Source: Streptococcus catagoni (GTDB lineage: Bacteria; Bacillota; Bacilli; Lactobacillales; Streptococcaceae). Taken from it: a stretch of DNA of 64,000 nucleotides. Both the position numbers and the translations under genes were made by a program. The first letter of the stretch is position 1. The number at the start of each line of letters is the position of its first letter. The stretch lies in NCBI RefSeq assembly GCF_011421425.1, contig NZ_WPCW01000001.1:434001-498000 (forward strand), given 5' to 3'. Positions 36,847-46,852 of this stretch are shown here, in pieces. The notes beneath the pieces were generated by a model that was not told where the DNA came from, searched no databases, and saw only the letters and a list, made by a program, of their open reading frames with translations.

Positions 36847-36890
36847 GTACTAACCCCAAAAAGTTGGACACTATATTTAGTAAAGAATTT
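36847..36890. mobile_element. Solo IS3-family end
   Basis: GTACTAACCCCAAAAAGTTG and the following ACACTATATTT match, in opposite orientation, the IS end at 40456-40482. Similarity stops after about 44 bp and no transposase code is attached. Confidence 0.6.
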
Positions 36891-37029
36891 GTCCACTTCT
36901 TGCTCTTAAAAGGGTTACCAAAGGTCTTAGCTATTGAAAAAATAGTGAACTTCTTTCCTAACAAAAAACTGATCCTCATAAATGAAGATCAGTCTTGAGA
37001 AAAACCTATCTTTTAACTTGTTTCTAACC

Positions 37030-37264
37030 TTGCTACTAACTTAGGAACTTCTTTTTTGCATCCATCGATAAGTGAAAGCTATTAATAGCCCAGCAATGAC
37101 TAGGCGTAACTATTACAGTAATCTCATTTGCTAGAAAACTACCAAAGAAAAAGCCATTACTACCCTTTTGTGACCATTTTAGAAATAATCCCGGAGTATC
37201 CGTAGCTGATACTCAGAAAATGGTTAAAACTTGATGGATAAAGCCTTGATTAAAGATAGTCATT
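37030..37264 (-). pseudogene. Decayed membrane-protein gene fragment (unidentified)
   Basis: Minus-strand reading downstream of the lepA terminator gives MTIFNQGFIHQVLTIF, a TGA, then VSATDTPGLFLKWSQKGSNG and FFFGSFLANEITVIVT. After a frame change it continues LVIAGLLIAFTYRWMQKRSS and a stop. The last part looks like a C-terminal membrane helix with a basic tail. I do not recognise the family. One nonsense codon and one frameshift are needed to join the parts, so this is weakly supported as a gene relic. Confidence 0.4.
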
Positions 37265-37299
37265 AAAAAGCCTGCAGAAAAAACATTTTTCTACAAGCT
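37265..37299 (-). terminator. lepA terminator
   Basis: On the minus strand AGCTTGTAGAAAAA can fold on TTTTTTCTGCAGGCT with a short loop and is followed by five T. It lies 30-65 bp after the lepA stop. Confidence 0.75.
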
Positions 37300-37328
37300 G
37301 AAACTTATTTTTTAAGTAGGATAAATCC

Positions 37329-39161
37329 TTATTTTTTACTTTCTTCATCCATGGATAAAACACTCAAGAAAGCCTCTTGTGGCACTTCCACTGATCCAAT
37401 AGATTTCATGCGTTTCTTACCGGCTTTTTGTTTTTCAAGCAATTTACGTTTACGAGAAACATCACCACCATAACACTTAGCCAAGACATTTTTACGAAGG
37501 GCCTTGATATCTGAGCGGGCCACAATTTTTTGGCCAATAGCCGCCTGAATAGGCACTTCAAATTGTTGACGAGGGATGATTTTTTTCAACTTATCAACGA
37601 TGATTTTCCCACGTTCATAAGCAAATTCTTTGTGAACAATAAAGCTAAGGGCATCAACCTTATCACCATTTAACAAGATATCCATTTTCACAAGCTGTGA
37701 TTTACGGTATTCTGAAATTTCGTAGTCAAAGCTGGCATAACCTTTTGTTGATGATTTTAGCTTGTCAAAGAAATCAAAGACAATTTCAGCCAGGGGAATC
37801 TGGTAAATCACGTTAACACGATTATCATCAATATAATCCATAGTCACAAAATCACCACGTTTTCGTTGGGACAATTCCATAACTGCACCAACAAATTCTT
37901 GAGGAACCATAATTTGAGCTTTCACATATGGTTCTTCAATGATATCAACACGTGTAGGGTCAGGGAATTCTGAAGGATTTGAGACTTCTAACAATTGACC
38001 GTCAGTCGTATGAACATGGTAAACTACCGAAGGCGCCGTCATAATCAAATCAATGTTAAACTCACGCTCCAAACGTTCCTGAATAACATCCATATGAAGC
38101 AAACCTAGGAAGCCACAGCGAAAACCAAAGCCAAGAGCCTGTGAGGTTTCTGGTTCAAATTGTAAACTAGCATCATTGAGTTGAAGCTTTTCCAAAGCCT
38201 CTCTGAGATCATTATACTTATTAGACTCAATTGGGTATAGACCTGCAAAGACCATTGGATTCATTTGTTTATAGCCGTGCAGTGGTTCTTGAGCAGGGTT
38301 AGTAGCAAGGGTTACCGTATCACCAACACGTGTGTCTGCCACGGTCTTAATAGAGGCAGCAATATAACCAACGTCACCAGTTGCTAGAAAATCACGTCCC
38401 ACTGCCTTAGGAGTAAAAATACCAACTTCTGTCACATCAAAGGTTTTACCATTAGACATCATTTGGATTTTATCACCAGGCTTAACAATACCATTTACAA
38501 TGCGGACTTGTAAAATAACTCCTCTGTAGGCATCGTAGGCAGAGTCAAATATCAAAGCTTGCAAGGGCTCATCAACATCACCAGCTGGTGCTGGAACTTT
38601 TTCAACTATTTGCTCAAGGATTTCTTCTATCCCTATGCCAGCTTTTGCAGAGGCTAGGACAGCTTCAGAAGCGTCTAATCCAATCACATCTTCCACTTCT
38701 TGACGAACGCGTTCTGGATCTGCGGCTGGTAAATCAATTTTATTGATGACTGGCAAAATTTCCAAATCATTATCAAGTGCCAAGTAAACATTGGCCAAGG
38801 TTTGCGCTTCGATCCCTTGCGCTGCATCTACCACTAAAACAGCACCCTCACAGGCAGCCAGTGACCGTGAAACTTCATAGGTGAAATCCACATGACCTGG
38901 GGTGTCAATGAGGTGCAAAATATAGGTCTGTCCATCCTTTGCTTGGTAATTTAATTCAATAGCATTGAGTTTGATAGTAATCCCACGTTCTCGCTCCAAG
39001 TCCATGGAATCTAATAATTGAGCTTGCATCTCTCGACTTGAGACTGTTTCTGTTTTTTCTAAAATTCTATCTGCCAGAGTTGATTTCCCATGGTCAATAT
39101 GGGCAATTATGGAAAAATTTCTAATCTTCTCTTGGCGTTTTTTAAGTTCTTGACTGTTCAT
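37329..39161 (-). CDS. lepA: Elongation factor 4 (LepA GTPase)
   Basis: This 610-residue ribosome-bound GTPase back-translocates or remodels stalled ribosomes. It has the G1 motif [16 protein letters not shown]3 [11 protein letters not shown]4 INKIDLP, EF-G-like domains II, III and V, and the LepA-specific C-terminus ([31 protein letters not shown] in part). Length and motifs are complete. An extended -10 promoter lies upstream. Confidence 0.98.
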   Translation of the reverse strand: MNSQELKKRQEKIRNFSIIAHIDHGKSTLADRILEKTETVSSREMQAQLLDSMDLERERGITIKLNAIELNYQAKDGQTYILHLIDTPGHVDFTYEVSRSLAACEGAVLVVDAAQGIEAQTLANVYLALDNDLEILPVINKIDLPAADPERVRQEVEDVIGLDASEAVLASAKAGIGIEEILEQIVEKVPAPAGDVDEPLQALIFDSAYDAYRGVILQVRIVNGIVKPGDKIQMMSNGKTFDVTEVGIFTPKAVGRDFLATGDVGYIAASIKTVADTRVGDTVTLATNPAQEPLHGYKQMNPMVFAGLYPIESNKYNDLREALEKLQLNDASLQFEPETSQALGFGFRCGFLGLLHMDVIQERLEREFNIDLIMTAPSVVYHVHTTDGQLLEVSNPSEFPDPTRVDIIEEPYVKAQIMVPQEFVGAVMELSQRKRGDFVTMDYIDDNRVNVIYQIPLAEIVFDFFDKLKSSTKGYASFDYEISEYRKSQLVKMDILLNGDKVDALSFIVHKEFAYERGKIIVDKLKKIIPRQQFEVPIQAAIGQKIVARSDIKALRKNVLAKCYGGDVSRKRKLLEKQKAGKKRMKSIGSVEVPQEAFLSVLSMDEESKK

Positions 39162-39195
39162 TTTGGCTTCCTATACACATTTTTCGTTTCCCTTT

Positions 39196-39204
39196 ATTAT
39201 AACA
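39196..39204 (-). promoter_or_regulatory. lepA extended -10 promoter
   Basis: Minus-strand TGTTATAAT (TG-n-TATAAT) lies about 35 bp before the lepA ATG. No strong -35 is visible at 17 bp. Confidence 0.65.
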
Positions 39205-39356
39205 AAAATATAAGCTTCTAGCTATAGTAAGTCATTTCTTAGCAAATATAAGATCTCAAAAGAGAATTGACTTAGATTCTATATTAAAAATATGAAAAAT
39301 TGTTTCATTTTAATATAAAACCAAAACTATTTTAAAAAATTTGTTATACTATTAGC

Positions 39357-39771
39357 ATGAAAACGCTAAATCTCACTGGAGAGAGATTTGGTCGTTTAAC
39401 TGTCATCAAAAAACAAATAAACGAGCAGGAAATAACGAATTTGTCTATCTTTGCCATTGCAATTGTGGCAATGTTATTGAATCCTGTAGTTCATTACTTA
39501 AACAGGGGAAAACTAGGTCTTGCGGTTACCTTCATAGGGATACTAGAATGACAGATCTTAAAGCTCTGAATAAAAAAAGACCATCGTTGATGGTGTTGAA
39601 CTTGACATGTTTCAAAATCGGAAAAACAAAATAATACCAGTGCTTACAAAGGTGTCTATAAACACCATAATGGCTATATGGCCAGAATCTGTGTTAAGGG
39701 GATTCACCATTGAGGAGACCTATTCGGATCGCAAAGCATTAGAAAAGAAATTTCTTCCAAAAGTAAAATGA
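39357..39771 (+). pseudogene. Decayed AP2-like/zinc-knuckle DNA-binding protein of phage or ICE type
   Basis: The reading frame starts MKTLNLTGERFGRLTVIKK and then needs about four frame corrections. Joined pieces read TNKRAGNNEFVYLCHCNCGN, CSSLLKQGKTRSCGYLHRDT, VDGVELDMFQNRKNK, NTSAYKGVYKHHNGYMARIC and finally TYSDRKALEKKFLPKVK to the stop at 39769. The paired cysteines and the NTSxYKGV..W/Y..R motif are typical of AP2-domain proteins found in prophages and integrative elements. Several breaks fall in A-runs. No other prophage gene is near, so this is an isolated relic. Confidence 0.8.
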
Positions 39772-39780
39772 TGTTGAAAA

Positions 39781-39815
39781 AATAGAAGGTGCTCGGAGCA
39801 TCTTCTATTTTTTTA
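39781..39815. terminator. Bidirectional terminator between the AP2 relic and ndk
   Basis: AATAGAAGGTGCT (39781-39793) pairs with AGCATCTTCTATT (39797-39809) apart from one mismatch, with loop CGG and T- and A-runs outside. It ends ndk on the minus strand. Confidence 0.9.
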
Positions 39816-39829
39816 AAGAAAAACACTAT

Positions 39830-40252
39830 TTAAAGGTCACAACCAAACCATATATTCATTTCTCTTTGAGCTGACTCAGCTGAATCAGACCCATGAACAA
39901 CATTTTGGATTCCTCCACCGTCCTCAGCTGCTTGAGCAAAATCACCACGAATAGTTCCAGGAAGAGCATCCTTAGGATTTGTAACTCCCATCATAGTTCG
40001 CCAGGACGAGATAACATGATTACCAGAGATAACTCCAATTACAAGGGGAGCACTTGTCATATAACATTCAAGATCAAGGAAAAATGGCTTATCTACTAGA
40101 TCCTCATAATGTTTTCTAAGAAGCTCAGAACTAGCTTCACGCAGTTCCAATTTTTCAATAGTGAACCCTCTACGCTCAATGCGATCTAGGACTTGGCCAA
40201 CTAAACCTCGACTAACACCATCTGGTTTAATCATAAAGAAAGTCTTTTCCAT
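39830..40252 (-). CDS. ndk: Nucleoside-diphosphate kinase
   Basis: The enzyme transfers gamma-phosphate between nucleoside triphosphates and diphosphates. I chose the ATG at 40252 ([19 protein letters not shown]), preceded by TTGAGG, giving 140 residues. The active-site histidine is in [20 protein letters not shown], and [18 protein letters not shown] is the nucleotide-binding region. Many streptococci lack or have degraded ndk; here it is intact. It is single, with IS debris upstream and a gene relic downstream. Confidence 0.95.
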   Translation of the reverse strand: MEKTFFMIKPDGVSRGLVGQVLDRIERRGFTIEKLELREASSELLRKHYEDLVDKPFFLDLECYMTSAPLVIGVISGNHVISSWRTMMGVTNPKDALPGTIRGDFAQAAEDGGGIQNVVHGSDSAESAQREMNIWFGCDL

Positions 40253-40333
40253 AAATACCTCAATGTATAATCTATTTTCCACTAGCTTCTTGTATCTGCA
40301 ATGAAGTGGATTTTTCTTTATTTTACACCTTTA

Positions 40334-40441
40334 GTATTTAAAGTACAAGCGATTACAAATTACATTGATTATTACAACAATAAACGTATCAAAGTCAAAC
40401 TAAAAGGACTTAGCCCTGTACAATATACAATACAGGACTAA
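40334..40441 (+). pseudogene. 3' fragment of an IS3-family transposase (OrfB)
   Basis: The frame reads QAITNYIDYYNNKRIKVKLK then GLSPVQYTIQD and stops at 40439-40441. YIDYYNNKRI..LKGLSPVQY is the conserved C-terminus of IS3-family (IS150-like) transposases. The usual YRTKS end is altered, which suggests a late frameshift. Everything upstream of this end is gone. The matching IS terminus follows directly. Confidence 0.88.
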
Positions 40442-40455
40442 ATCCTTTATAAAAT

Positions 40456-40482
40456 ATAGTGTCCAACTTTTTGGGGTCAGTA
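40456..40482. repeat. IS3-family right-end inverted repeat
   Basis: ATAGTGTCCAACTTTTTGGG and the next GTCAGTAC are the IS terminus belonging to the transposase fragment. The same end occurs inverted at 36847-36890. It lies 9 bp from the stop of the DUF1461 gene. Confidence 0.75.
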
Positions 40483-40490
40483 CAATATCG

Positions 40491-41126
40491 CTACTGCCTT
40501 TTTTTATTGTTCATCCGGGAAATCAAATATAGACTGCCAAAAATGCTTTCATAAATCAGGAAAAATCCCATAAAACAATGCATAAAGAATGTTTCTGGCA
40601 GAATCCAGATAACAGGGTCTGTTAAGGGATCAAAAGTCCAGTTGTCCTTTCCTGGAAAGAGAAGCTGGTGAAAGAGGGTAAAAAAACTATCAAAGCCCAT
40701 CATGAAGGCAAATACTCCAATAAGAATAGGAAGGAGAACCGCCATCAAAAAGAAAGAACCGTGGAGCTGAATGCTTCTATTTTTTATCCTTTTACATAAG
40801 AATCGGACAGCAGGAACTAATAATATAAGAAAAATAGCCTGTGCCAAGTGAAAGAGATACTTAACATCCTGAAAATGAGCTAATCCTTCCTTAGAAGATG
40901 AGAAACTGGCAAAGCTTAATCGACTTATAAAGGGATTGGTCAAATAATCCATCAAGCCATTAAAATGATATAAAATCGTCTCTTTTTCCATATAAACGAC
41001 TTTTGTTAAATGGAGATGATCTATCTCAATAGGATAAAAAAGCCAGGCCCCATAAATGGTTACTAATGTAGACAATGCCAAAAGCCACAAGCAAGTTAAA
41101 GCTAATAAGAATTTTTCTGTCTTCAT
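40491..41126 (-). CDS. DUF1461/TIGR01906 family integral membrane protein
   Basis: The protein (211 residues from the ATG at 41126, [17 protein letters not shown]) has about five membrane helices: an N-terminal one, a cluster at about 95-150, and a C-terminal pair. Family-like features are the extracellular loop [14 protein letters not shown] and the later segment [23 protein letters not shown], written here in part. The function of the family is unknown. The ATG overlaps the NagD-like stop (ATGA), showing operon coupling. Old IS debris sits 9 bp after the stop, so the last few residues could be altered. Confidence 0.85.
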   Translation of the reverse strand: MKTEKFLLALTCLWLLALSTLVTIYGAWLFYPIEIDHLHLTKVVYMEKETILYHFNGLMDYLTNPFISRLSFASFSSSKEGLAHFQDVKYLFHLAQAIFLILLVPAVRFLCKRIKNRSIQLHGSFFLMAVLLPILIGVFAFMMGFDSFFTLFHQLLFPGKDNWTFDPLTDPVIWILPETFFMHCFMGFFLIYESIFGSLYLISRMNNKKRQ

Positions 41127-41887
41127 AAGTCCCATTCATCCAAGCTTGTTAAAACATGATTTGGCATGGTTGGTAGGTTAGGTACTTCTTCTTGACTTGT
41201 GAAACCTGTTGTAACCAATAAGGTAGCTATGTCATTTTGAATCCCTGCCATAATATCTGTCAAATAATTGTCCCCAACCATTATGGCTTCTTGTCTTTTA
41301 ACATTCAGAATTTCTAAAGCTTTATTCATAATAATGGCATTAGGCTTACCTATATAAACAGCCTTAGTTCGGGTGGCTGCTTCTATCAAGGCAACTAATG
41401 ACCCTGCCCCTGGTAAGAGTCCTCTTTCTGTAGGGATATTTAAGTCAGGATTTGTTCCGATAAAAAGAGCACCCTTTTGAACAGCTAAGGTCGCTGTCGC
41501 TAACATGTCATAAGTTAACTTAGAATCTAGTCCAACCACGACATAGGCTGGGTTCTCAGTATCTTCTACATAGCCAGCTTCAGAAATAGCAGACTTCAGT
41601 CCTGTTTCACCAATAACATAGACCGTTTTTCCACGCTTCATATCGTTCATATAATCTACTGTTGCCATTGTAGCGGTGTAGATGGTTTCAAGCGGCGTTT
41701 CAACTAAAAACTGGTCTTTTAACATGCTTTGGATCATCTCTGGCGTCCGAGTTGTATTATTGGTCACTAAGAGATAAGGGATCTTTTTAGCTTGCAGACG
41801 TTTTATGAAACGCTCTCCTGCCGGGATCCTATCTTTTCCCTTATAAATTGTTCCATCTAAATCAATGAGATAGCCTTTATATTCCAC
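41123..41887 (-). CDS. HAD-superfamily class IIA sugar phosphatase (NagD-like, TIGR01457)
   Basis: The 254-residue phosphatase starts at a GTG (41887) preceded by AAGGAG with a 7-base spacer. A farther upstream in-frame start lacks such a site and would overlap the thioesterase gene. Motif I is [20 protein letters not shown], motif [15 protein letters not shown], and motif [19 protein letters not shown]. Members remove phosphate from small sugar phosphates or p-nitrophenyl phosphate. It is grouped with a thioesterase and DUF1461 gene, an arrangement common in streptococci. Confidence 0.88.
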   Translation of the reverse strand: MEYKGYLIDLDGTIYKGKDRIPAGERFIKRLQAKKIPYLLVTNNTTRTPEMIQSMLKDQFLVETPLETIYTATMATVDYMNDMKRGKTVYVIGETGLKSAISEAGYVEDTENPAYVVVGLDSKLTYDMLATATLAVQKGALFIGTNPDLNIPTERGLLPGAGSLVALIEAATRTKAVYIGKPNAIIMNKALEILNVKRQEAIMVGDNYLTDIMAGIQNDIATLLVTTGFTSQEEVPNLPTMPNHVLTSLDEWDL

Positions 41888-41898
41888 CTTAAAACTCC

Positions 41899-42633
41899 TT
41901 AACTTTCTATTTTTTGCCATTCTATAATGGCCTGGGCATTAAGAACATCGTCTGACCTTATCTCATGATAAGACCGTAAGCCCTCACGTCTATAGCAAGA
42001 AGTGATTTGACCACCAGGGGCAACTTCTTTAACGTATTTTAACTGAACACTACTGGGGCGATGATGATGTAAAAATTCATAACCCAGAACATCATATATC
42101 CAATCCAAGTATTTACTATTGTTGACATGACCATTCATATCAATATCATAGTAGCGTACCTGGTAGATTTTTTCTTCTGCTTCTCCTAAAGGATCCATAC
42201 GAGCTACTCTTTTTAGCTTTTTAATAAATTCTGACTGAAAAGGTTCAACGATTTCCACGGGTATAGGAGCAACCTTACGACTTTCTGGACTCATTAAGGC
42301 AAAATGTGTAAGGATATCAGCTATTTGGTGATTATCAGCATCAAAAATGCGAAACTGACGGTAACAGAAGAACTTGTTATAGGAAGTAGCTTCAGTCTCT
42401 ATCCAAACGCTTTCATTAAAACGTGGTAGACGTTCAAAGGTCATCTCATAGTCTGTAATAATCCAAACCAGCTCATACCTTTCCAAGATATACTCGTCAC
42501 TGCGTTTTAGGAGCCGGCTTTGTTTTCCTGAAAGAGCTAGGCAATAAGCTAAAAATGAAGACAATTTTGCATCATGTTTAACATCACAGAGGTCAAAGGG
42601 CAAGGTCAATTTCTCTTTGTATTTTAATCCCAT
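41899..42633 (-). CDS. Acyl-ACP thioesterase (FatA/FatB type)
   Basis: This 244-residue double-hot-dog enzyme releases fatty acids from acyl carrier protein and so helps set chain length. It shows the N-terminal half with [20 protein letters not shown] and the catalytic region [20 protein letters not shown] containing the Asn/His residues of plant-type thioesterases. It lies 10 bp after hemW and 11 bp before the NagD-like GTG. The hemW-thioesterase pairing is common in streptococci. Confidence 0.9.
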   Translation of the reverse strand: MGLKYKEKLTLPFDLCDVKHDAKLSSFLAYCLALSGKQSRLLKRSDEYILERYELVWIITDYEMTFERLPRFNESVWIETEATSYNKFFCYRQFRIFDADNHQIADILTHFALMSPESRKVAPIPVEIVEPFQSEFIKKLKRVARMDPLGEAEEKIYQVRYYDIDMNGHVNNSKYLDWIYDVLGYEFLHHHRPSSVQLKYVKEVAPGGQITSCYRREGLRSYHEIRSDDVLNAQAIIEWQKIES

Positions 42634-42643
42634 AATAAGACTC

Positions 42644-43774
42644 CTAATCTAGTATGAATTTCTCAGCAACTGAGTCTCCCAAAAAAAGACCTCTTTTGGT
42701 CATTCTTATATAATCCTTATCTTTGACAAGAAGCCCATCTTCTTGCAAATCTGCAACAACCTGGCCATAGAGCTGATCAAAAGAGTGATCAAACTTCTCT
42801 TCGAACCTTTTAATGGAGACACCAGACTTTTTACGTAAACCGAGAAACAATTCTTCTTCCATCTTTTCCTTTTGTGACAGCACTTCTTCACTCAAGCGAG
42901 CATTTCCCTTTGCCACAGCCTGCAAGTAATGTTGGATGGGTACCCTGTTTCGATAGCGAATGCCATCTATATAACCAGATGCACCAGCACCACAGCCATA
43001 GTATTCATCATTGTTCCAGTACATCAAGTTATGCTTACTATAGTAACCAGGCTTTGAAAAGTTCGAAATTTCATAATGTTCAAAACCATTTGCTTCCATC
43101 TCTGAAATGATATAGTCAAACATTTGAGCTTCCAAATCTTCAGTTGGTAAATTTAGCTTGCCACGACGCATCTTATTCATAAAGACTGTGTGATGTTCTA
43201 AAATCAGGCTGTAAAGGCTTAAATGAGGGATATCCAAGGCTATGGCTTTAGCCACGTTTTCTTTCACTTCTTCCAAGCTTTGTCCAGGTAAAGCATAGAT
43301 TAAATCTATAGAAATGTTATTGAATCCCGCCCTCTTCAAGGCATTAATGGTTGAATAAATCTGTTCTTCATTATGACTTCGCCCAATTTGTTTAAGGTGT
43401 TTGTCATGAAAAGTCTGTACCCCTAAAGAAACTCGGTTGACTGCAGATTTTTTTAAGACAGCAATTTTTTCCTCATCTAGGTCACCTGGATTAGCTTCAA
43501 TGGTGAATTCTTCTAGACTGGTCAGATCTAAGCCCTTACTTATTTCTGACAATAAATAGTCCAACTGTTCACTACTTATAGCTGTAGGAGTGCCCCCACC
43601 GATATAAAGGGTACGCAGATTTGTAATATGATAAGAACGAAACTCAGCTATCAGAGCTCGCAGATAGTCATCAACAGGTTGATTTTTAATAAAAACTTTT
43701 GAGAAATCACAATAATAACAGATTTGTGTACAAAAGGGGATGTGGACATAGGCAGAATCAGGTTTTTTTAACAT
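42644..43774 (-). CDS. hemW: Radical SAM heme chaperone HemW (coproporphyrinogen oxidase-like)
   Basis: The 376-residue protein has the radical-SAM cluster motif CTQICYYCDF (C-x3-C-x2-C), TLYIGGGTPTAIS, and the HemN-like C-terminal domain. It lacks the extra cysteine of true HemN oxidases (C-x3-C-x2-C-x-C), so HemW is the better name. HemW inserts heme into target proteins. Streptococci do not make heme, so a role with imported heme is likely. It begins a four-gene set hemW, thioesterase, NagD-like, DUF1461. Confidence 0.9.
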   Translation of the reverse strand: MLKKPDSAYVHIPFCTQICYYCDFSKVFIKNQPVDDYLRALIAEFRSYHITNLRTLYIGGGTPTAISSEQLDYLLSEISKGLDLTSLEEFTIEANPGDLDEEKIAVLKKSAVNRVSLGVQTFHDKHLKQIGRSHNEEQIYSTINALKRAGFNNISIDLIYALPGQSLEEVKENVAKAIALDIPHLSLYSLILEHHTVFMNKMRRGKLNLPTEDLEAQMFDYIISEMEANGFEHYEISNFSKPGYYSKHNLMYWNNDEYYGCGAGASGYIDGIRYRNRVPIQHYLQAVAKGNARLSEEVLSQKEKMEEELFLGLRKKSGVSIKRFEEKFDHSFDQLYGQVVADLQEDGLLVKDKDYIRMTKRGLFLGDSVAEKFILD

Positions 43775-43811
43775 GCTCTTATTTTAACATTTTGACAGTA
43801 AAAAAACATCT

Positions 43812-44435
43812 TTAGCTGATCACTTTGACGCATTTAAGATAAGAGCTCTCTTGACCATGGCCACTGACTTTAAAACTTTTATAGGCTAAAGCTTCCAGTG
43901 TCTTTAATGCAGCCTCCTCTTTTTCATCCACTAACATTTCTAAAGACTTGATTTCGTACCTACTCAAAGCAAAGTTTTCAATAGCTGTAAAAAATGCTTC
44001 TCCATTTTTTGACGCATCAGTCTCTTTTCTTGCAAAGCGGATCCTGAGTTGTTCTCCCTCCACTTGAAAAATGCAGTAGCCAATCAGTTGACCGTTCCTT
44101 AAAACTTGACAATAGTCTTTTTCTTCTGATGCTGTCTTTGGTGAACCTTTAAATCCTTGTAGGTCTTCTTTATCAAAGTCAATCAGCTTCCAAGTAGTCA
44201 GGATTTCTTTGACACTATCTTGGCTAAGGGGCATCAGATAATAGTAGACTTCTGTCATTAATTTTCTTAAGCTTTTATCTAATTGTTTGCGCCTTTTTAA
44301 CTGTGTTATCTCTTTGTCTGCACTGTAGATATAGTGGACATAGGAGTCCTGGATCTCAGGCACCATTAACTGAAAAATCTGCCGACTGTCCTTTGATAAG
44401 TGCTCTGCTAATAGCTTTCTTTTTTCTATAGACAT
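43812..44435 (-). CDS. Uncharacterised streptococcal protein, possible GNAT fold
   Basis: I chose the ATG at 44435 (MSIEKRKLLAEHLSKDSRQ) preceded by AGAAGG; this gives 207 residues. The N-terminal 100 residues are charged and helical. The C-terminal half (DYCQVLRNGQLIGYCIFQVE, EQLRIRFARKETDA, SLEMLVDEKEEAALKTLEAL) has the order of strands and helices seen in acetyltransferases, but I see no clear acetyl-CoA binding loop. It follows glmM after a terminator. Function unknown. Confidence 0.65.
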   Translation of the reverse strand: MSIEKRKLLAEHLSKDSRQIFQLMVPEIQDSYVHYIYSADKEITQLKRRKQLDKSLRKLMTEVYYYLMPLSQDSVKEILTTWKLIDFDKEDLQGFKGSPKTASEEKDYCQVLRNGQLIGYCIFQVEGEQLRIRFARKETDASKNGEAFFTAIENFALSRYEIKSLEMLVDEKEEAALKTLEALAYKSFKVSGHGQESSYLKCVKVIS

Positions 44436-44448
44436 CACTCTACCTTCT

Positions 44449-44477
44449 AAAAAAGTGAAAAGAATTGATCTTTTCAC
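44449..44477 (-). terminator. glmM terminator
   Basis: GTGAAAAG (44455-44462) pairs with CTTTTCAC (44470-44477); on the minus strand six T follow (44454-44449). It sits between the glmM stop and the ribosome site of the next gene and may let some transcription through. Confidence 0.85.
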
Positions 44478-44485
44478 CTTTATTA

Positions 44486-45838
44486 TTAATCAATTCCAAT
44501 TTCCTTGCGAACGACTGCTGCGATGGTATCAACATAGTAATCGACTTCTTCAGCTGTAGGAGCTTCTGCCATTACACGAAGAAGAGGTTCAGTTCCACTA
44601 GGACGTACAAGGATTCGGCCATTACCTTGCATTTCATTTTCCATCTGAGCAATAATTTCAGCAATAGCAGGAACTTCCATAGCCTTATTTTTCATGCTAT
44701 TTTCAACACGAATATTCACTAATTTCTGAGGATAGATGGTGACTTCAGCAGCTAGTTCAGAAAGAGATTTACCTGTTTCTTTCATCACTTTGGTCAACTG
44801 AATAGCCGTCAATTGTCCATCACCAGTAGTGTTATAGTCCATGATAATCACATGACCAGACTGCTCACCACCCAAATTATATTCGAACTTACGCATTTCC
44901 TCAACAACATAACGGTCACCTACAGCTGTGATAGCCTTGTTGATGCCATGTTGATCAAGTGCTTTGTGGAAGCCAAGGTTTGACATAACTGTTGTTACAA
45001 TAGTATTTTTAGCAAGCAAGCCCTTATCAGACAAGAACTTACCAATGATAAACATTATCTTGTCCCCATCAACAATCTCGCCATTTTCATCAACTGCAAT
45101 GAGACGGTCACTGTCACCATCAAAGGCTAAACCGATATTAGATGCTGTTTCTTTGACCAATTCCTGTAATTGTTCAGGATGGGTCGAACCAACGCCATCA
45201 TTAATATTCAAACCGTCAGGAGTTTCTCCGATAACTACAATTTCAGCATTTAAATCTAAGAAAATATCACGCGCAGAAACTGAAGCTGCTCCATTTGCAG
45301 TATCTAAAGCAATTTTCATACCTTCTAGATCACTACCAGTTGACACAAGGAACTTTTCATACTTACGAAGTCCTTCTGGATAATCCACTAAGGTTCCTAG
45401 CCCTTCAGCACTTGGACGTGGTAGCCTATCTTCGCTAGCATCTAGCAGTGCTTCAATTTCAAGCTCTTGATCGTCTGCTAATTTGAAACCGTCATTACCA
45501 AAGAACTTGATACCATTGTCCATAGCAGGATTATGGCTGGCAGAAATCATAACACCAGCACTAGCTTTTTCTGTTCTTACTAAATAAGACACACCTGGTG
45601 TTGCTAGTACACCTAATTTATAAACTTCAATCCCTACTGAAAGTAGTCCAGCCACCAAGGCTGATTCAAGCATTTCCCCTGAAATACGCGTATCACGAGC
45701 TACAAAAACTCTAGGTGTACCTGTTTCGTGTTGGCTTAGTACATAACCACCAAAACGGCCTAATTTAAAAGCTAATTCCGGTGTTAATTCCACATTTGCT
45801 TCACCACGAACACCATCTGTTCCGAAATATTTAACCAT
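44486..45838 (-). CDS. glmM: Phosphoglucosamine mutase
   Basis: GlmM converts glucosamine-6-phosphate to the 1-phosphate for UDP-GlcNAc synthesis. From the ATG at 45838 ([18 protein letters not shown]) it is 450 residues. The phosphoserine loop is [19 protein letters not shown], the metal loop [14 protein letters not shown], the sugar loop GGEQSGHVI, and the C-terminal phosphate site [12 protein letters not shown]. It is the third gene of cdaA-cdaR-glmM; in Firmicutes GlmM binds and inhibits CdaA, linking c-di-AMP to wall synthesis. Confidence 0.97.
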   Translation of the reverse strand: MVKYFGTDGVRGEANVELTPELAFKLGRFGGYVLSQHETGTPRVFVARDTRISGEMLESALVAGLLSVGIEVYKLGVLATPGVSYLVRTEKASAGVMISASHNPAMDNGIKFFGNDGFKLADDQELEIEALLDASEDRLPRPSAEGLGTLVDYPEGLRKYEKFLVSTGSDLEGMKIALDTANGAASVSARDIFLDLNAEIVVIGETPDGLNINDGVGSTHPEQLQELVKETASNIGLAFDGDSDRLIAVDENGEIVDGDKIMFIIGKFLSDKGLLAKNTIVTTVMSNLGFHKALDQHGINKAITAVGDRYVVEEMRKFEYNLGGEQSGHVIIMDYNTTGDGQLTAIQLTKVMKETGKSLSELAAEVTIYPQKLVNIRVENSMKNKAMEVPAIAEIIAQMENEMQGNGRILVRPSGTEPLLRVMAEAPTAEEVDYYVDTIAAVVRKEIGID

Positions 45839-45893
45839 AATCACTTCTCAGCGTAAAACGCTTCCTCCATTTCTTATACTATGATATTATCTT

Positions 45894-46850
45894 TTATTTT
45901 TTCTTGGTTGTCAATTGAACGGTCACAGATGACGGCTCAATGGAGACATGATCTGATCTCAAAGTGACTGTTTTGCTGGTATTTTTCGTGACATCAGTAA
46001 TATCAATTTCTGCCACTAGCTCATCAATAGTGTCTAAGACCTCACGACTACCAGAAATAACAGCCTTTTGTTTTGAAGCTTTAGCCTGTATATCTGCCAA
46101 GCCTTCATGCATATTTCCATATAAGGCCACTCTAATTGGCACTGTTTTTGTTATCTTATTGACCTTAACTTTGAGCAGAGTCTTAGCAGGACTAATTGAG
46201 CTTGCTAAGATAGTGCCATCAGAAGTTACAGCTTGCAGTGTTACCTCGTCGCTATAATCCTTATCTAATTTGACATTATCAGGTAATTTAGCAATGACAT
46301 GATCAATCAAATCAATTTTAGATTCATCGCTGGTTACTTCAACTTTTTTATGTTCTGTTTCTATATGGGCAATTTCATAACCACTAGCTATTTGTTTAGG
46401 TTCAACCGAACCGCTAACGTCAAAAGCCTTTGTTTTCTTCTTTCCAATAGTTACAGAAATCTTATCAGGTGTAATCTTGGCAGCGACTCCTGCTGGAAGG
46501 TTGTTCACCCTTAAAGGAACGGTGACTTTTCCAGGTTTACTATTTGTTAAGTCTGCCACAATTTTAAAATTACGGGTGTCACTGTTAACCTCTGAATCTA
46601 ATTTGACACGATTGGTTGAGGTTAGGTAAACTTGTGCACCATAGGAATATTCACTGATAAAATACTTTTCACTATCATACTTTAAATCTATGGGAACATC
46701 AGACAAACTATGGGTATAGGTCTCAATTGGACTATAGATTTGTGAATTAGTTTTACTGTAGTTACTTGATGCAGCCACTAAGAATAGGAGAACAGCAAAG
46801 AATATTGAGACCAGTCCTAACCAAAAGCGACTAACAAAAAATTTCTTCAT
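45894..46850 (-). CDS. cdaR: YbbR-domain protein CdaR, regulator of diadenylate cyclase
   Basis: I chose the ATG at 46850 (MKKFFVSRFWLGLVSIFF) with GGAGG upstream, 318 residues. One N-terminal membrane helix is followed by extracellular YbbR repeats. Segments such as PIDLKYDSEKYFIS, LRVNNLPAGVAAKITPDKIS and VRVALYGNMHEGLADI mark about three repeats. CdaR modulates CdaA through the membrane. The gene begins 3 bp after the cdaA stop codon. Confidence 0.94.
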   Translation of the reverse strand: MKKFFVSRFWLGLVSIFFAVLLFLVAASSNYSKTNSQIYSPIETYTHSLSDVPIDLKYDSEKYFISEYSYGAQVYLTSTNRVKLDSEVNSDTRNFKIVADLTNSKPGKVTVPLRVNNLPAGVAAKITPDKISVTIGKKKTKAFDVSGSVEPKQIASGYEIAHIETEHKKVEVTSDESKIDLIDHVIAKLPDNVKLDKDYSDEVTLQAVTSDGTILASSISPAKTLLKVKVNKITKTVPIRVALYGNMHEGLADIQAKASKQKAVISGSREVLDTIDELVAEIDITDVTKNTSKTVTLRSDHVSIEPSSVTVQLTTKKK

Positions 46851-46852
46851 TA

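Larger units (their letters stand above)
36667..37328. other. Control and junk region between the PTS operon and lepA
   Basis: The 660 bp hold, from left to right: the PTS leader and promoter area, a cre-like site, a TGTGTAG inverted repeat, a solo IS3-like end, a hairpin at 36969-36992 (CTGATC..GATCAG), the remains of a membrane-protein gene, and the lepA terminator. No intact gene is present. Confidence 0.7.
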
